A DNA stretch of 6,475 nt, taken from JBHEMT01 sp046262435 (GTDB lineage Bacteria > Chloroflexota > Dormibacteria > Aeolococcales > Aeolococcaceae). Shown here piece by piece: positions 1 to 6,345 of this stretch; position 1 is the first letter of the stretch, and each line of letters starts with the position of its first letter. Location of the stretch: positions 1 to 6,475 of the forward strand of contig JBHEMT010000145.1 of NCBI GenBank assembly GCA_046262435.1, in the 5' to 3' direction. The position numbers were made by a program, and so were the translations under genes. Below the pieces are notes generated by a model, which was given only the letters and a program-made list of their open reading frames with translations, was not told where the DNA came from and ran no database searches.

Positions 1-6
1 AAAATG

Positions 7-81
7 TGGCTGGGGAGGAAGGATTCGAACCTTCGAATAGCGGATCCAAAGTCCGCTGCCTTACCACTTGGCGACTCCCCA
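7..81 (-). tRNA. tRNA-Gln (anticodon UUG), CCA encoded
   Basis: Read on the minus strand, this folds into a complete cloverleaf. The 7-bp acceptor stem is TGGGGAG/CTCCCCA. The D arm is GCC/GGC around AGTGGTAA. The 5-bp anticodon stem GCGGA/TCCGC encloses the loop CTTTGGA, which gives anticodon TTG (UUG). A 5-nt variable loop (TATTC) follows. The T arm is GAAGG/CCTTC with loop TTCGAAT. The discriminator base is G, as expected of tRNA-Gln, and CCA is encoded at positions 9-7. The U1-A72 first pair also suits glutamine tRNAs. The gene diverges from glmU. In many bacteria this tRNA is first charged with Glu and then amidated by GatCAB, but nothing in the window shows which route is used here. Confidence 0.96.
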
Positions 82-92
82 GGGTGGCCTTG

Positions 93-120
93 ATGCTACC
101 CGCCCTCCGTGCGCTGGAAC
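93..120 (-). promoter_or_regulatory. Probable tRNA-Gln promoter
   Basis: On the minus strand a TAGCAT hexamer (98 down to 93) fits the TAnnnT -10 consensus. It would start transcription near position 86, about 5 nt before the mature tRNA 5' end at 81. A weak -35 candidate, GTTCCA (120 down to 115, 3 of 6 matches to TTGACA), lies 16 bp upstream. The -10 position is convincing; the -35 is doubtful. Confidence 0.5.
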
Positions 121-167
121 GGGTGGGGCGTCCTCGACGAAACTCGGTGCCCTCTGCGCCCTCCCGG

Positions 168-187
168 GGGTGACCCTGGGGCGCCCC
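168..187. repeat. Two adjacent short inverted repeats upstream of glmU
   Basis: GGGT-G-ACCC (168-176) is followed by the perfect 10-bp palindrome GGGGCGCCCC (178-187), which ends one base before the glmU -10 hexamer. In the promoter spacer such symmetric sites could be an operator or simply GC-rich chance. No regulator can be named. Confidence 0.3.
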
Positions 188-188
188 G

Positions 189-194
189 TATACT
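189..194 (+). promoter_or_regulatory. Probable glmU promoter (-10), leaderless start
   Basis: TATACT matches TATAAT at 5 of 6 positions and stands out in very GC-rich surroundings. Exactly 6 nt (195-200) separate it from the GTG at 201, so the expected transcription start coincides with the start codon. No Shine-Dalgarno sequence precedes the GTG. A GTGACC (170-175) resembles a -35 but its 13-bp spacing is short, so no good -35 is seen. Confidence 0.6.
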
Positions 195-200
195 CGGCGG

Positions 201-1598
201 GTGGGTGACACGACCCTGGCGGTCGTCCTCGCCGCCGGGCAGGGCAAGCGAATGCGGAGCGATCTGCCCAAGGTGCTCCATCCGCTGGGGGGTCGTCCGC
301 TCCTCCATCACGTGCTCGAGCTCGCTGTCCGGGCAACTGATCAGCCGCCGATCGTGATCCTGGCACCCGACCCCGGACCGGTTGCCGAGCTGGTTGCCGG
401 GCTCGGCGCCCGCAGTGTCACCCAGCAGCAGGCGCGGGGCACCGGCGACGCGCTCCGCTCGGTCCCGGCCGAGCTGCGGCACGACGGCACGGTCCTCGTC
501 CTCAGCGGCGATGTCCCCCTGCTCCGCCCGAAGACGCTTGCCCTTCTCCTCGAGCGGCACCACGGCACCGGTGCCAGCGCGACGATGCTCACCGCGGTCC
601 CCGAGGATCCCAGCGGCCTGGGCCGGGTCGTCCGCGACTCCGCCGGCAGGGTGGAGGCGGTCGTCGAGGAGCGCGACCTCGATCCCGGCCGGCCGGAGCC
701 GGCGGAGTGTGCTGCCGGCGTCTACGCCTTCGCCGCGGCTCAGCTCTGGCCGGCCCTGGAGCGGGTGACCGATGCCAACGCCCAGGGTGAGTTCTACCTC
801 ACGGAGCTGGTTCGGCTGCTCACCCGCGACGGCCACCTCGTCGAGACCGTCGTCCTCGAGGACGCCACCGAGGCGACGGGAATCAACGATCGGGTCCAGC
901 TGGCTCAGGCTGAGGTGGTGCTGCGCAGCCGCACCCTGGAGTCGCTGATGCGCGGCGGGGTGACCATCGAGGACCCGATGAGCACCTTTGTGGACAGCAC
1001 GGTGGTTGTGGGGCAGGACACCGTGCTGCTCCCGCTCACCGTGCTGCGCGGCAGCACCGAGCTCGGGCGTGGCTGCCGGGTGGGCCCCGGCGCCCACCTG
1101 CGCGACGTGACCGCCGGCGACGCGGTCACCATCGGGCAATCCACGTTGGAGGAGTGCGTTCTCGGCAATGATGTCGTGATCGGGCCCTACAACCGGGTCC
1201 GGCCGGGCAGCCATCTCGAGTCCGGAGTGCGCTTGGGCACGCATGCGGAGGTCAAGAACAGCCGAGTGGGTCAGGGCACCCGGATCGGTCATTTCTCCTG
1301 CGTGCTGGACGCCGACGTGGGTGCGGGGGTCAACGTCAGCGCTGGGGTGATCACCTGCAACTACGACGGCTGGTCCAAGTCGCGGACCACCATCGGCGAC
1401 CGCGCCTTCATCGGCTCCGACGCCATGCTGGTGGCTCCCGTCCGCATTGGGGCGGACGCCTACGTCGCGGCGGGGAGCACGATTAGCGAGGACGTTCCCG
1501 ACGGCGCTCTGGCGGTGGAGAGGGCGGAGCGGCGCACGGTCGCGGGCTGGGTGGAGCGGCGGCGCCTGCGCCATGCCGTGGCCGAGGGCGAGCGGTGA
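201..1598 (+). CDS. glmU: Bifunctional GlcNAc-1-P uridyltransferase / glucosamine-1-P acetyltransferase GlmU
   Basis: This cytoplasmic enzyme acetylates GlcN-1-P and then uridylylates GlcNAc-1-P to make UDP-GlcNAc, the precursor of peptidoglycan. Its 465 residues are a normal full length. Residues 6-230 form the nucleotidyltransferase domain: LAAGQGKRM (9-17), PKVLH (23-27), GTGDA (80-84), the metal-binding SGD (102-104), Glu156, and N229 in GIND. Residues 255-455 form the left-handed beta-helix acetyltransferase: RPG (334-336), Lys352, catalytic His364 and CNYDG (386-390). The GTG start lies 6 nt after a -10 hexamer, so translation is probably leaderless. It overlaps prs by 4 nt. Several normally conserved positions differ by my alignment from memory to E. 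coli GlmU: Asn169 is Ala171, Tyr366 is Cys367, and the GxGTRM loop has Lys for Thr. These changes could be lineage-specific. Confidence 0.97.
   Translation: MGDTTLAVVLAAGQGKRMRSDLPKVLHPLGGRPLLHHVLELAVRATDQPPIVILAPDPGPVAELVAGLGARSVTQQQARGTGDALRSVPAELRHDGTVLVLSGDVPLLRPKTLALLLERHHGTGASATMLTAVPEDPSGLGRVVRDSAGRVEAVVEERDLDPGRPEPAECAAGVYAFAAAQLWPALERVTDANAQGEFYLTELVRLLTRDGHLVETVVLEDATEATGINDRVQLAQAEVVLRSRTLESLMRGGVTIEDPMSTFVDSTVVVGQDTVLLPLTVLRGSTELGRGCRVGPGAHLRDVTAGDAVTIGQSTLEECVLGNDVVIGPYNRVRPGSHLESGVRLGTHAEVKNSRVGQGTRIGHFSCVLDADVGAGVNVSAGVITCNYDGWSKSRTTIGDRAFIGSDAMLVAPVRIGADAYVAAGSTISEDVPDGALAVERAERRTVAGWVERRRLRHAVAEGER
1584..1588 (+). promoter_or_regulatory. Shine-Dalgarno fixing the prs GTG start
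   Basis: GAGGG lies 6 nt before the GTG at 1595, inside the glmU 3' end. It supports the GTGA-overlap start of prs. It contrasts with glmU and recO, which lack such a site, as expected if internal operon genes use Shine-Dalgarno initiation and first genes are leaderless. Confidence 0.6.
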
Positions 1599-2554
1599 GC
1601 GGGAGCAACGGAGAGCTGCTTCTGCTCGGCGGCAACGGCAACCCCGAGCTGAACGAGCGGATCGCCCGCGAGATCGGTGTGCCGCTCACCGAGATGCAGG
1701 TGAGCCGCTTCGCCGACGGCGAGTACGACGTGAAGATCGCCGAGTCGGTGCGTGGTCACGACGTCTTCGTGATTCAGCCCACCTGCCATCCGGTCTCGGA
1801 GAACCTGGTACAGCTGTTTCTCATCCTCGACGCGCTGCATCGCGCGTCGTCGACGCGGGTCAACGCGGTGATCCCCTACTACGGGTACGCGCGCAAGGAG
1901 AAGAAGACCCAGCCGCGCGACCCGATCAGCGCCAAGCTGATGGCCAACGTCATCGAGCTTGCCGGTGCCCAGCGGATGATCACCGTCGACCTCCACGCCG
2001 AGGCCATCCAGGGATTCTTCGATATCCCCGTCGACGCGCTGAACGCGGCCAAGATTCTGGCCCGGCACGTCCGCGAGCGCCATCGCGACGGCGTGGTGGT
2101 GGTCTCACCCGACGTGGGCGGCACGGAACGAGCTCGCCGCCTGGCCCGCATCCTCGACGCGCCAATCGCGATCTGCGACAAGCGACGGCCCCGCGACGAC
2201 CAGGTTGAGGTTGTCAACGTCATCGGTGACGTCAAGGGGCGACACTGCGTGATCATCGACGACTTGATCTCAACCGGCAGCACCCTGAGCAACGCGGCCA
2301 GGGCACTGCGCGTCAACGGTGCCACCGGAGTGGATGTGGTGGCCACCCACGGGGTGCTGGTGCCGGGCGCGCTGGAGCGGCTCCATGAGGCCCCGATCGA
2401 CGAGATCTGCATCACCGACACCATTCCGCTGCGTGAGGACCAGCGTCCCTTCGACGCCCATCCCAAGCTGCGCGTGCTCAGCGTGGCGCCCCTGATCGCT
2501 GAGGCGATCGTGCGGGTGCATGAGGGCCGCAGCGTCAGCGAGCTGTTCCGATGA
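1595..2554 (+). CDS. prs: Ribose-phosphate pyrophosphokinase (PRPP synthetase)
   Basis: This enzyme transfers pyrophosphate from ATP to ribose 5-phosphate to give PRPP for purine, pyrimidine, His, Trp and NAD synthesis. It has 319 residues, typical for a bacterial Prs. Visible motifs are RFADGE (38-43), the catalytic flexible loop YYGYARKEKKTQPRDP (95-110), DLHAEAIQGFFDIPVD (132-147) with metal/ATP-binding His134, SPDVGG (171-176), DKRRPR (195-200) with the catalytic Lys196 and Arg198 equivalents, and the PRPP-binding loop DDLISTGST (222-230). The loop sequences differ from those I recall for mycobacterial PrsA. The GTG start overlaps the glmU stop (GTGA) behind a GAGGG ribosome-binding site, which indicates translational coupling. 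The glmU-prs pairing is a well-known operon arrangement. The ribose-phosphate and ATP motifs appear intact, so activity is expected. Confidence 0.96.
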   Translation: MSGSNGELLLLGGNGNPELNERIAREIGVPLTEMQVSRFADGEYDVKIAESVRGHDVFVIQPTCHPVSENLVQLFLILDALHRASSTRVNAVIPYYGYARKEKKTQPRDPISAKLMANVIELAGAQRMITVDLHAEAIQGFFDIPVDALNAAKILARHVRERHRDGVVVVSPDVGGTERARRLARILDAPIAICDKRRPRDDQVEVVNVIGDVKGRHCVIIDDLISTGSTLSNAARALRVNGATGVDVVATHGVLVPGALERLHEAPIDEICITDTIPLREDQRPFDAHPKLRVLSVAPLIAEAIVRVHEGRSVSELFR

Positions 2555-2601
2555 GGCCCTCAGAGGCGAGGAAAATGCCGCCCGTCCGGGTGAGCCGGTG
2601 A
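2551..2601 (+). CDS. Possible 16-residue micro-ORF or coupling ORF between prs and the CNNM gene
   Basis: The ATG at 2551 overlaps the prs stop as ATGA. The frame runs 16 codons (MRPSEARKMPPVRVSR) and ends in a TGA at 2599 that overlaps the GTG proposed for the next gene as GTGA. It therefore bridges the two genes with a 4-nt overlap at each end. An internal ATG at 2575 has an AGAGG Shine-Dalgarno 8 nt upstream and would give an 8-residue peptide. The peptide is basic and matches no family I know. It may act only as a reinitiation bridge for ribosomes or be chance, since GC-rich frames stay open easily. Confidence 0.3.
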   Translation: MRPSEARKMPPVRVSR

Positions 2602-3944
2602 ACCCCGGCGTGTCCGGGCAGGTGGTGCTGCTCGCGGTCGGACTGGTGCTGGCCGCGCTGGCCGCCGCCGCGGAGACCGCCCTCACCAGTGTCAGCCGGA
2701 TCCGGATGCGCACCCTGGCGGAGACGGGTGACCGGCGCGCACGGGTGGTGGTGCGCCTTCACAACGACCCCAACGGCTACCTCTCGACCATCCTGTCGAT
2801 CAACACGGTGGCGGTCATCCTCGCCTCCACCGCAGCGGCGGTCATCCAGGTGCGCAGCTACCGCAACGTCCCCGAGGCGATCGGGACCGCGGTGCTCTCG
2901 GTCGTGGTGCTTGTCTTCTGCGAGATCGCGCCGAAGTCGCTGGCGCTCCGCTTCAACGAGCGCGTGGCGCTCATCTTCGCCAGCCCGGTTGCCCTGATCA
3001 CCCGCGTGCTCCGGCCGGTGGTCGGAGCGCTGACCTTCGTTTCGCGGCTGCTGCTGCGGATCGCGACCAGGGGCCGCAACGTGCCCAAGCCCTTCGTCAC
3101 CGAGGAGGAGCTGAAGATGCTCGTGGCCGTCGGTGAGCAGGACGGCGTCGTCGAGCAGGAGGAGCGCCAGATGATTAACGGCATCCTCGAGATGACCGAC
3201 AAGGCGGTGCGCGAGGTGATGATTCCGCGTGTCGACGTGATCGGCATCGAGCACGACCGCACCATCGGCGAGCTGATCAAGCTGGTGATCGACCACGGCC
3301 ACTCGCGGATCCCAGTCTACGAGGAGACCCTGGACAACGTGGTCGGGGTGGTCTACGCCAAGGATTTGCTCCGCCAGGAGGTGCGGGCCGACAGCTCGCA
3401 GTCGTTGCGCGCGCTCGCCCGCGAGGCCTACTTCACCCCCGAGGCGAAGCGCCTCGGAGAGCTGCTCCACGAGATGCAGGAGCGGACAGTGCACATCGCG
3501 ATGGTGGTCGACGAGTACGGCGGAACCGCCGGCATCGTCACCATCGAGGACCTGATCGAGGAGATCGTCGGACCCATCCGCGACGAGTACGACATCGCCG
3601 AGCCGGAGGACATGCAGTTCCTCAGCGACAGTGAGGTGCTGCTCAACGCCCGCGTGCCGATCGACGACGTCGCCCAGCTGCTCCATCTCGACCTCGGCGA
3701 CGAGGTTGACTCGGACTCGATTGGAGGGCTGGTCTACGAGCGCCTCGGCGAGATTCCCAAGGCGGGTGCGACCCTGGCGCTGGGGACGGCAACCCTCACC
3801 GTCGAGGCGGTACGCCGGCAGAGCATCCAGTCGGTCCGGATCCTCAGCCCCACTCCGTTCCTGCGCGAGACCAACGGGCGTCGGGAGGAGTTCGATGCGC
3901 GTTCGGGGGAGGCCGAGCCACGGGCCGAGTCGAGCCAGGGCTGA
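2598..3944 (+). CDS. CNNM/CBS-domain HlyC/CorC-family membrane protein
   Basis: This is an integral membrane protein of the hemolysin-C/CorC/CNNM family, whose members are linked to magnesium or cobalt homeostasis; the actual substrate is unknown here. From the GTG at 2598 it has 448 residues. A DUF21/CNNM membrane domain spans about 1-150, with hydrophobic stretches near 8-25, 62-85, 93-110 and 120-150, the AETALTSVSR motif (25-34) and EIAPKSLALRF (109-119). A CBS pair follows (about 205-335), with VMIPRVDV and VVDEYGGTAGIVTIEDL-type signatures. A CorC_HlyC C-terminal domain (about 345-415) includes SIGGLVYERLGEIP. The tail after 420 is polar and disordered-looking. A longer in-frame ATG at 2520 would overlap prs by 35 nt with a non-hydrophobic extension, so I prefer 2598 (GGGTGA 4 nt upstream) or the GTG at 2610 (GGTGA 8 nt upstream). 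Despite the hemolysin name, toxin activity should not be assumed. Confidence 0.92.
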   Translation: MNPGVSGQVVLLAVGLVLAALAAAAETALTSVSRIRMRTLAETGDRRARVVVRLHNDPNGYLSTILSINTVAVILASTAAAVIQVRSYRNVPEAIGTAVLSVVVLVFCEIAPKSLALRFNERVALIFASPVALITRVLRPVVGALTFVSRLLLRIATRGRNVPKPFVTEEELKMLVAVGEQDGVVEQEERQMINGILEMTDKAVREVMIPRVDVIGIEHDRTIGELIKLVIDHGHSRIPVYEETLDNVVGVVYAKDLLRQEVRADSSQSLRALAREAYFTPEAKRLGELLHEMQERTVHIAMVVDEYGGTAGIVTIEDLIEEIVGPIRDEYDIAEPEDMQFLSDSEVLLNARVPIDDVAQLLHLDLGDEVDSDSIGGLVYERLGEIPKAGATLALGTATLTVEAVRRQSIQSVRILSPTPFLRETNGRREEFDARSGEAEPRAESSQG

Positions 3945-3993
3945 ACCGCATCCCGGCCTCGCCGCGCCCGGACCGAGCTGTGGGGACGGAATA

Positions 3994-4009
3994 GTGCCGG
4001 CGGCACAAT
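3994..4009 (+). promoter_or_regulatory. Probable recO promoter with a palindrome, leaderless start
   Basis: CACAAT (4004-4009) is a -10-like hexamer (4 of 6 matches to TATAAT) exactly 6 nt before the recO GTG at 4016. It has the same geometry as the glmU promoter, and no Shine-Dalgarno sequence is present. The perfect inverted repeat GTGCC-GGC-GGCAC (3994-4006) overlaps its 5' half and could be an operator. A weak -35 candidate, TGGGGA (3981-3986), sits 17 bp upstream. Confidence 0.45.
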
Positions 4010-4015
4010 GGCCAG

Positions 4016-4858
4016 GTGGCCACCTTCACCGACGACGGCATCGTGCTGCGCCGGGTCAACTATGCGGAGGCGGACCGGGTGCTGACCGTGCTCACCCGCG
4101 AGCACGGCAAACTCGGGGTGATAGCCCGCGGTGTGCGCAAGGCGGGCAGCCGGCTGGCACCGCACACCGACCTCTTTGCCCAGAGCCGAGTGCAGCTGGC
4201 GACCGGGCGCGGCCAGTTGCGCACCCTCACCCAGGCTCAGCTGAGCGGCCCGCCGCCCCGCCTCGACGATGTGCGCCGCTCCACCTGCGCCGCCCTGTGC
4301 GCCGAGGTGGCCGACCGTGTGCTCGAGGCTGACCACCCACTCGATGAGGGCATCTTCGAGCTGGTGGTGAGCGCGATCGAGGGCTGCGCCGACCCGCTGC
4401 GCGATCCGCGCACTGCGGTGGCGTGGTTCGTGCGGCGGATGGTCGACCGGCTGGGCTACGCGCCCGAACTGCATGTGTGCGCGAACTGCGCGGCGCCGTT
4501 GCCCGAGTCGCCGGCGGTGTTCAGCGCAGTGGCGGGTGGGCTGCTCTGCCGCAGCTGCGCGCCGCATGACCTGGGGGCGGTGCCGTGCAGCGTCCGCGCG
4601 ATCAAGGTGCTCCGGGTGATCGCCGCCGACCAGGCGGAGGTCTACCGGCGGCTGCGGCTCGATCCCGAGACCGTTGCCGTGCTCGAGGAGATCGCCGAGC
4701 GCGAGCTCGCTCAGCACCTCGACCGGCGGCTGCGCTCCCTGGATGTGCTCCGATCGCTCGGTCCGGCCCCGGTTGCCCAGACGCCGTTCCCCGCCCCGCG
4801 GGAGCCCGTGCCTGGGACCCCCGAGGTCGCGGTTACGCAGCGACCCGCGCCGGGCTGA
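4016..4858 (+). CDS. recO: DNA repair protein RecO
   Basis: RecO is the mediator that, with RecR and RecF, loads RecA on SSB-coated single-stranded DNA and anneals complementary strands in the RecFOR pathway. Its 280 residues fit the family. An N-terminal OB-fold (about 1-80) begins TDDGIVLRRVNYAEADRVLT, which is diagnostic. A helical domain follows, with a CxxC...CxxC zinc site at Cys155, Cys158, Cys178 and Cys181. The last 30 residues after LRSLG are rich in Pro and Ala and look disordered. The GTG start is the only one that gives the canonical N-terminus. It lies 71 nt after the CNNM gene stop and directly behind a -10-like hexamer, so recO is probably transcribed separately and leaderless. 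Its 3' end overlaps the convergent MFS gene by 26 nt. CorC-family genes and recO are frequent neighbours, but the usual era gene is absent between them. Confidence 0.95.
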   Translation: MATFTDDGIVLRRVNYAEADRVLTVLTREHGKLGVIARGVRKAGSRLAPHTDLFAQSRVQLATGRGQLRTLTQAQLSGPPPRLDDVRRSTCAALCAEVADRVLEADHPLDEGIFELVVSAIEGCADPLRDPRTAVAWFVRRMVDRLGYAPELHVCANCAAPLPESPAVFSAVAGGLLCRSCAPHDLGAVPCSVRAIKVLRVIAADQAEVYRRLRLDPETVAVLEEIAERELAQHLDRRLRSLDVLRSLGPAPVAQTPFPAPREPVPGTPEVAVTQRPAPG

Positions 4859-6224
4859 CCCGCCCGCTCAGCACAAGACAGGTCGCGCTGCCCAGCAGGC
4901 CGAGGGTGAACACGGCGCCCAGCCCCACGGCAAGGGGAAGGTGCAGGGCCACCGCGGTGGCGATCAGGCCGCCGCCCACTCCGGTGCCCAAAGCGATCCC
5001 CAGCCGTCCGGAGAGGAAACGGGCGGCCATCAACGAGCCGTCACCCTCCCCGGGCCGGGCGTTGGTGCTGGCCAGCAACACCGTTTGGTACGCGAGGCCC
5101 ATGCCCACCCCGGCGACGGCCCACAGACCGATGGCCAGCGCCAGCGGCGCTCCGAGCACGGTGGACGCGACCCCGAGCGTTCCCGCGAGGAGCAGCCCGG
5201 CGCCCTGGCGGAGCAGGCGCACCGGCGGCACGGTCAGCGCCCGCCGGCCCTGGTACCAGGCGCCGACGGACCACCCCACCACGACCACGGTGACCGCCAC
5301 GCCGGAGACGGCGATGCTCCGGTGGCGCACTCCGGTGATCGCCAGGGGGACGAAGGAGTCGGCGGTGAAGAAGCCGACGTTGAGCAGGAAGGCGGCGACC
5401 ACCGCGGCGCCGCGGCCCGGCCGGGCGCGCAGCGTGCCGGCGGGGAGCAGGACGCGCAGCGCGGGAAGCATGAGCAGCATCCCGGCGACGAGCGCGGGTG
5501 CGGTGAGCCACGAGGCCACCGAGAGCCCAGCCATGCAGAGCCCGGTTCCGGCGGCGAGCTGGAGCGGAGGGCGCACCGGCAGCCGCTCCTGACCGGCGTC
5601 GCCGCCCCCGCTGCGGCGCAGCCCCGGGGTGGCCAGCGCCACCGCCGCGGCGAGCAGGGGCAGCGCCGCCCAGAACGCAGCCCGCCATCCGACGGTGGAG
5701 GCGAGTACCGCGCCGGTGAGCGGCCCGACCAGCGCGGAGGCGACCCAGGTGCCGGCCAGCAGGCTGTAGAGGCGGGGCCGCAGCGGCTCCGGATACGCGC
5801 GGCCGACCGCTGTATAGGCAACCGTGTACAGCGCGCCGCCGCCATAGCCCTGGAGCAGCCGGGCGGCGGCGAGCAATGGCATCGACGGGGCAAACCCGCA
5901 GAGGAGGGTGCCGGCGGCGAACACCGCGCAGGCCATGAGGAATGGCACCGCGGGCCCACGCCGGTCGGCCTCGCGGCCGGCCACCGGGATGGAGGCGAGC
6001 CCGGCGAGGAAGTAGCCGCTGAAGACCAGGCCGTAGAAGCTGACCCCACCGAGGTCGCGCAGCACGCGCGGCATTGCGGCGGTCACGATCAGTGACTCCA
6101 GGCCGGCGAGCAGCTCGATGGTGATCAGACCGACGGTCAAGGGGGTGCGGCCCTGCTGGAGCAGCTCGCGCCAGCGCGGGGCCGGCTGTCGCGGGGTGGG
6201 CAGGGTCGTGCCGGCGGCGTCCAT
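4833..6224 (-). CDS. MFS transporter, DHA2-like, about 14 membrane segments
   Basis: This is a major facilitator, probably a proton-coupled exporter of small molecules or drugs in the cytoplasmic membrane; the substrate is unknown. It has 463 residues from the ATG at 6224. About 14 hydrophobic segments can be counted, as in the DHA2 family. Motif A-like GREADRRG (83-90) follows segment 2. RLLQGYGGGALY (122-133) is in segment 4. The antiporter motif C-like AGTWVASALVGPLTG (157-171) is in segment 5. Glu37 and Glu43 in segment 1, and Asp289, are buried acidic residues that may serve proton coupling (inference). The frame stays open up to 6374, but that extension is Arg-rich, non-membrane and invades the divergent gene, so I chose the ATG at 6224. 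A GGTGA sits a rather distant 13 nt upstream of it. The gene converges on recO and diverges from a dehydrogenase. Confidence 0.9.
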   Translation of the reverse strand: MDAAGTTLPTPRQPAPRWRELLQQGRTPLTVGLITIELLAGLESLIVTAAMPRVLRDLGGVSFYGLVFSGYFLAGLASIPVAGREADRRGPAVPFLMACAVFAAGTLLCGFAPSMPLLAAARLLQGYGGGALYTVAYTAVGRAYPEPLRPRLYSLLAGTWVASALVGPLTGAVLASTVGWRAAFWAALPLLAAAVALATPGLRRSGGGDAGQERLPVRPPLQLAAGTGLCMAGLSVASWLTAPALVAGMLLMLPALRVLLPAGTLRARPGRGAAVVAAFLLNVGFFTADSFVPLAITGVRHRSIAVSGVAVTVVVVGWSVGAWYQGRRALTVPPVRLLRQGAGLLLAGTLGVASTVLGAPLALAIGLWAVAGVGMGLAYQTVLLASTNARPGEGDGSLMAARFLSGRLGIALGTGVGGGLIATAVALHLPLAVGLGAVFTLGLLGSATCLVLSGRVSPARVAA

Positions 6225-6236
6225 TGCAGAAACATT

Positions 6237-6291
6237 GTCACCGGCGCTCCGCGGGAGCCGGGTGTGTGCGGGATGGGACAGTGACCGGCGC
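6237..6291. repeat. Imperfect direct repeat in the divergent promoter region
   Basis: GTCACCGGCGC (6237-6247) and GTGACCGGCGC (6281-6291) match at 10 of 11 bases, with starts 44 bp apart, roughly four helical turns. Between them, CCGG-CG-CTCC (6241-6250) and GGAGCCGG (6254-6261) can form a hairpin with a 2-nt bulge. The repeats sit in the 127-bp gap between the MFS and dehydrogenase start codons, where a shared regulator could bind. This is suggestive only, and no regulator gene lies within the window. Confidence 0.3.
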
Positions 6292-6336
6292 AGGCCGCAT
6301 CGGCCGCCGGACGACGGCCGGACCCGACCCGCGGCA

Positions 6337-6345
6337 TGCCACCCT
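6337..6345 (+). promoter_or_regulatory. Possible extended -10 of the dehydrogenase gene, leaderless start
   Basis: TGC-CACCCT places a TGn extended -10 and a weak hexamer (A at position 2 and T at position 6 conserved) exactly 6 nt before the ATG at 6352. No purine-rich Shine-Dalgarno sequence is seen. The hexamer alone is poor, but its geometry repeats that of glmU and recO. Confidence 0.3.

Noticed and set aside
7..81. tRNA-Gln 3' end as an integration (att) site
   Set aside because: tRNA genes are common integration targets, but no duplicate of the tRNA 3' end and no integrase occurs in the window, and the 3' flank is cut off after 6 bases.
96..1574. 492-residue open frame antisense to glmU
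   Set aside because: It mirrors glmU's GC-rich third positions, its composition is Ala/Gly/Arg/His-rich with no recognisable domain, and it also runs over the glmU promoter region. It is a shadow frame.
2520..2597. 26-residue N-terminal extension of the CNNM protein from the ATG at 2520
   Set aside because: It would overlap prs by 35 nt, has no ribosome-binding site and adds a polar stretch before the first membrane segment.
2535..3686. 383-residue open frame antisense to the CNNM gene
   Set aside because: It is low-complexity, rich in His, Leu and Asp, with no motifs, while the sense strand encodes a clear multi-domain protein.
4008..4010. ATG just upstream as the recO start
   Set aside because: It is out of frame with recO and soon meets a stop; the GTG at 4016 gives the canonical RecO N-terminus.
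4674..6095. 473-residue plus-strand frame opposite the MFS transporter
   Set aside because: It is Gly/Gln/Arg/His-rich with no domain; the opposite strand has membrane segments and MFS motifs.
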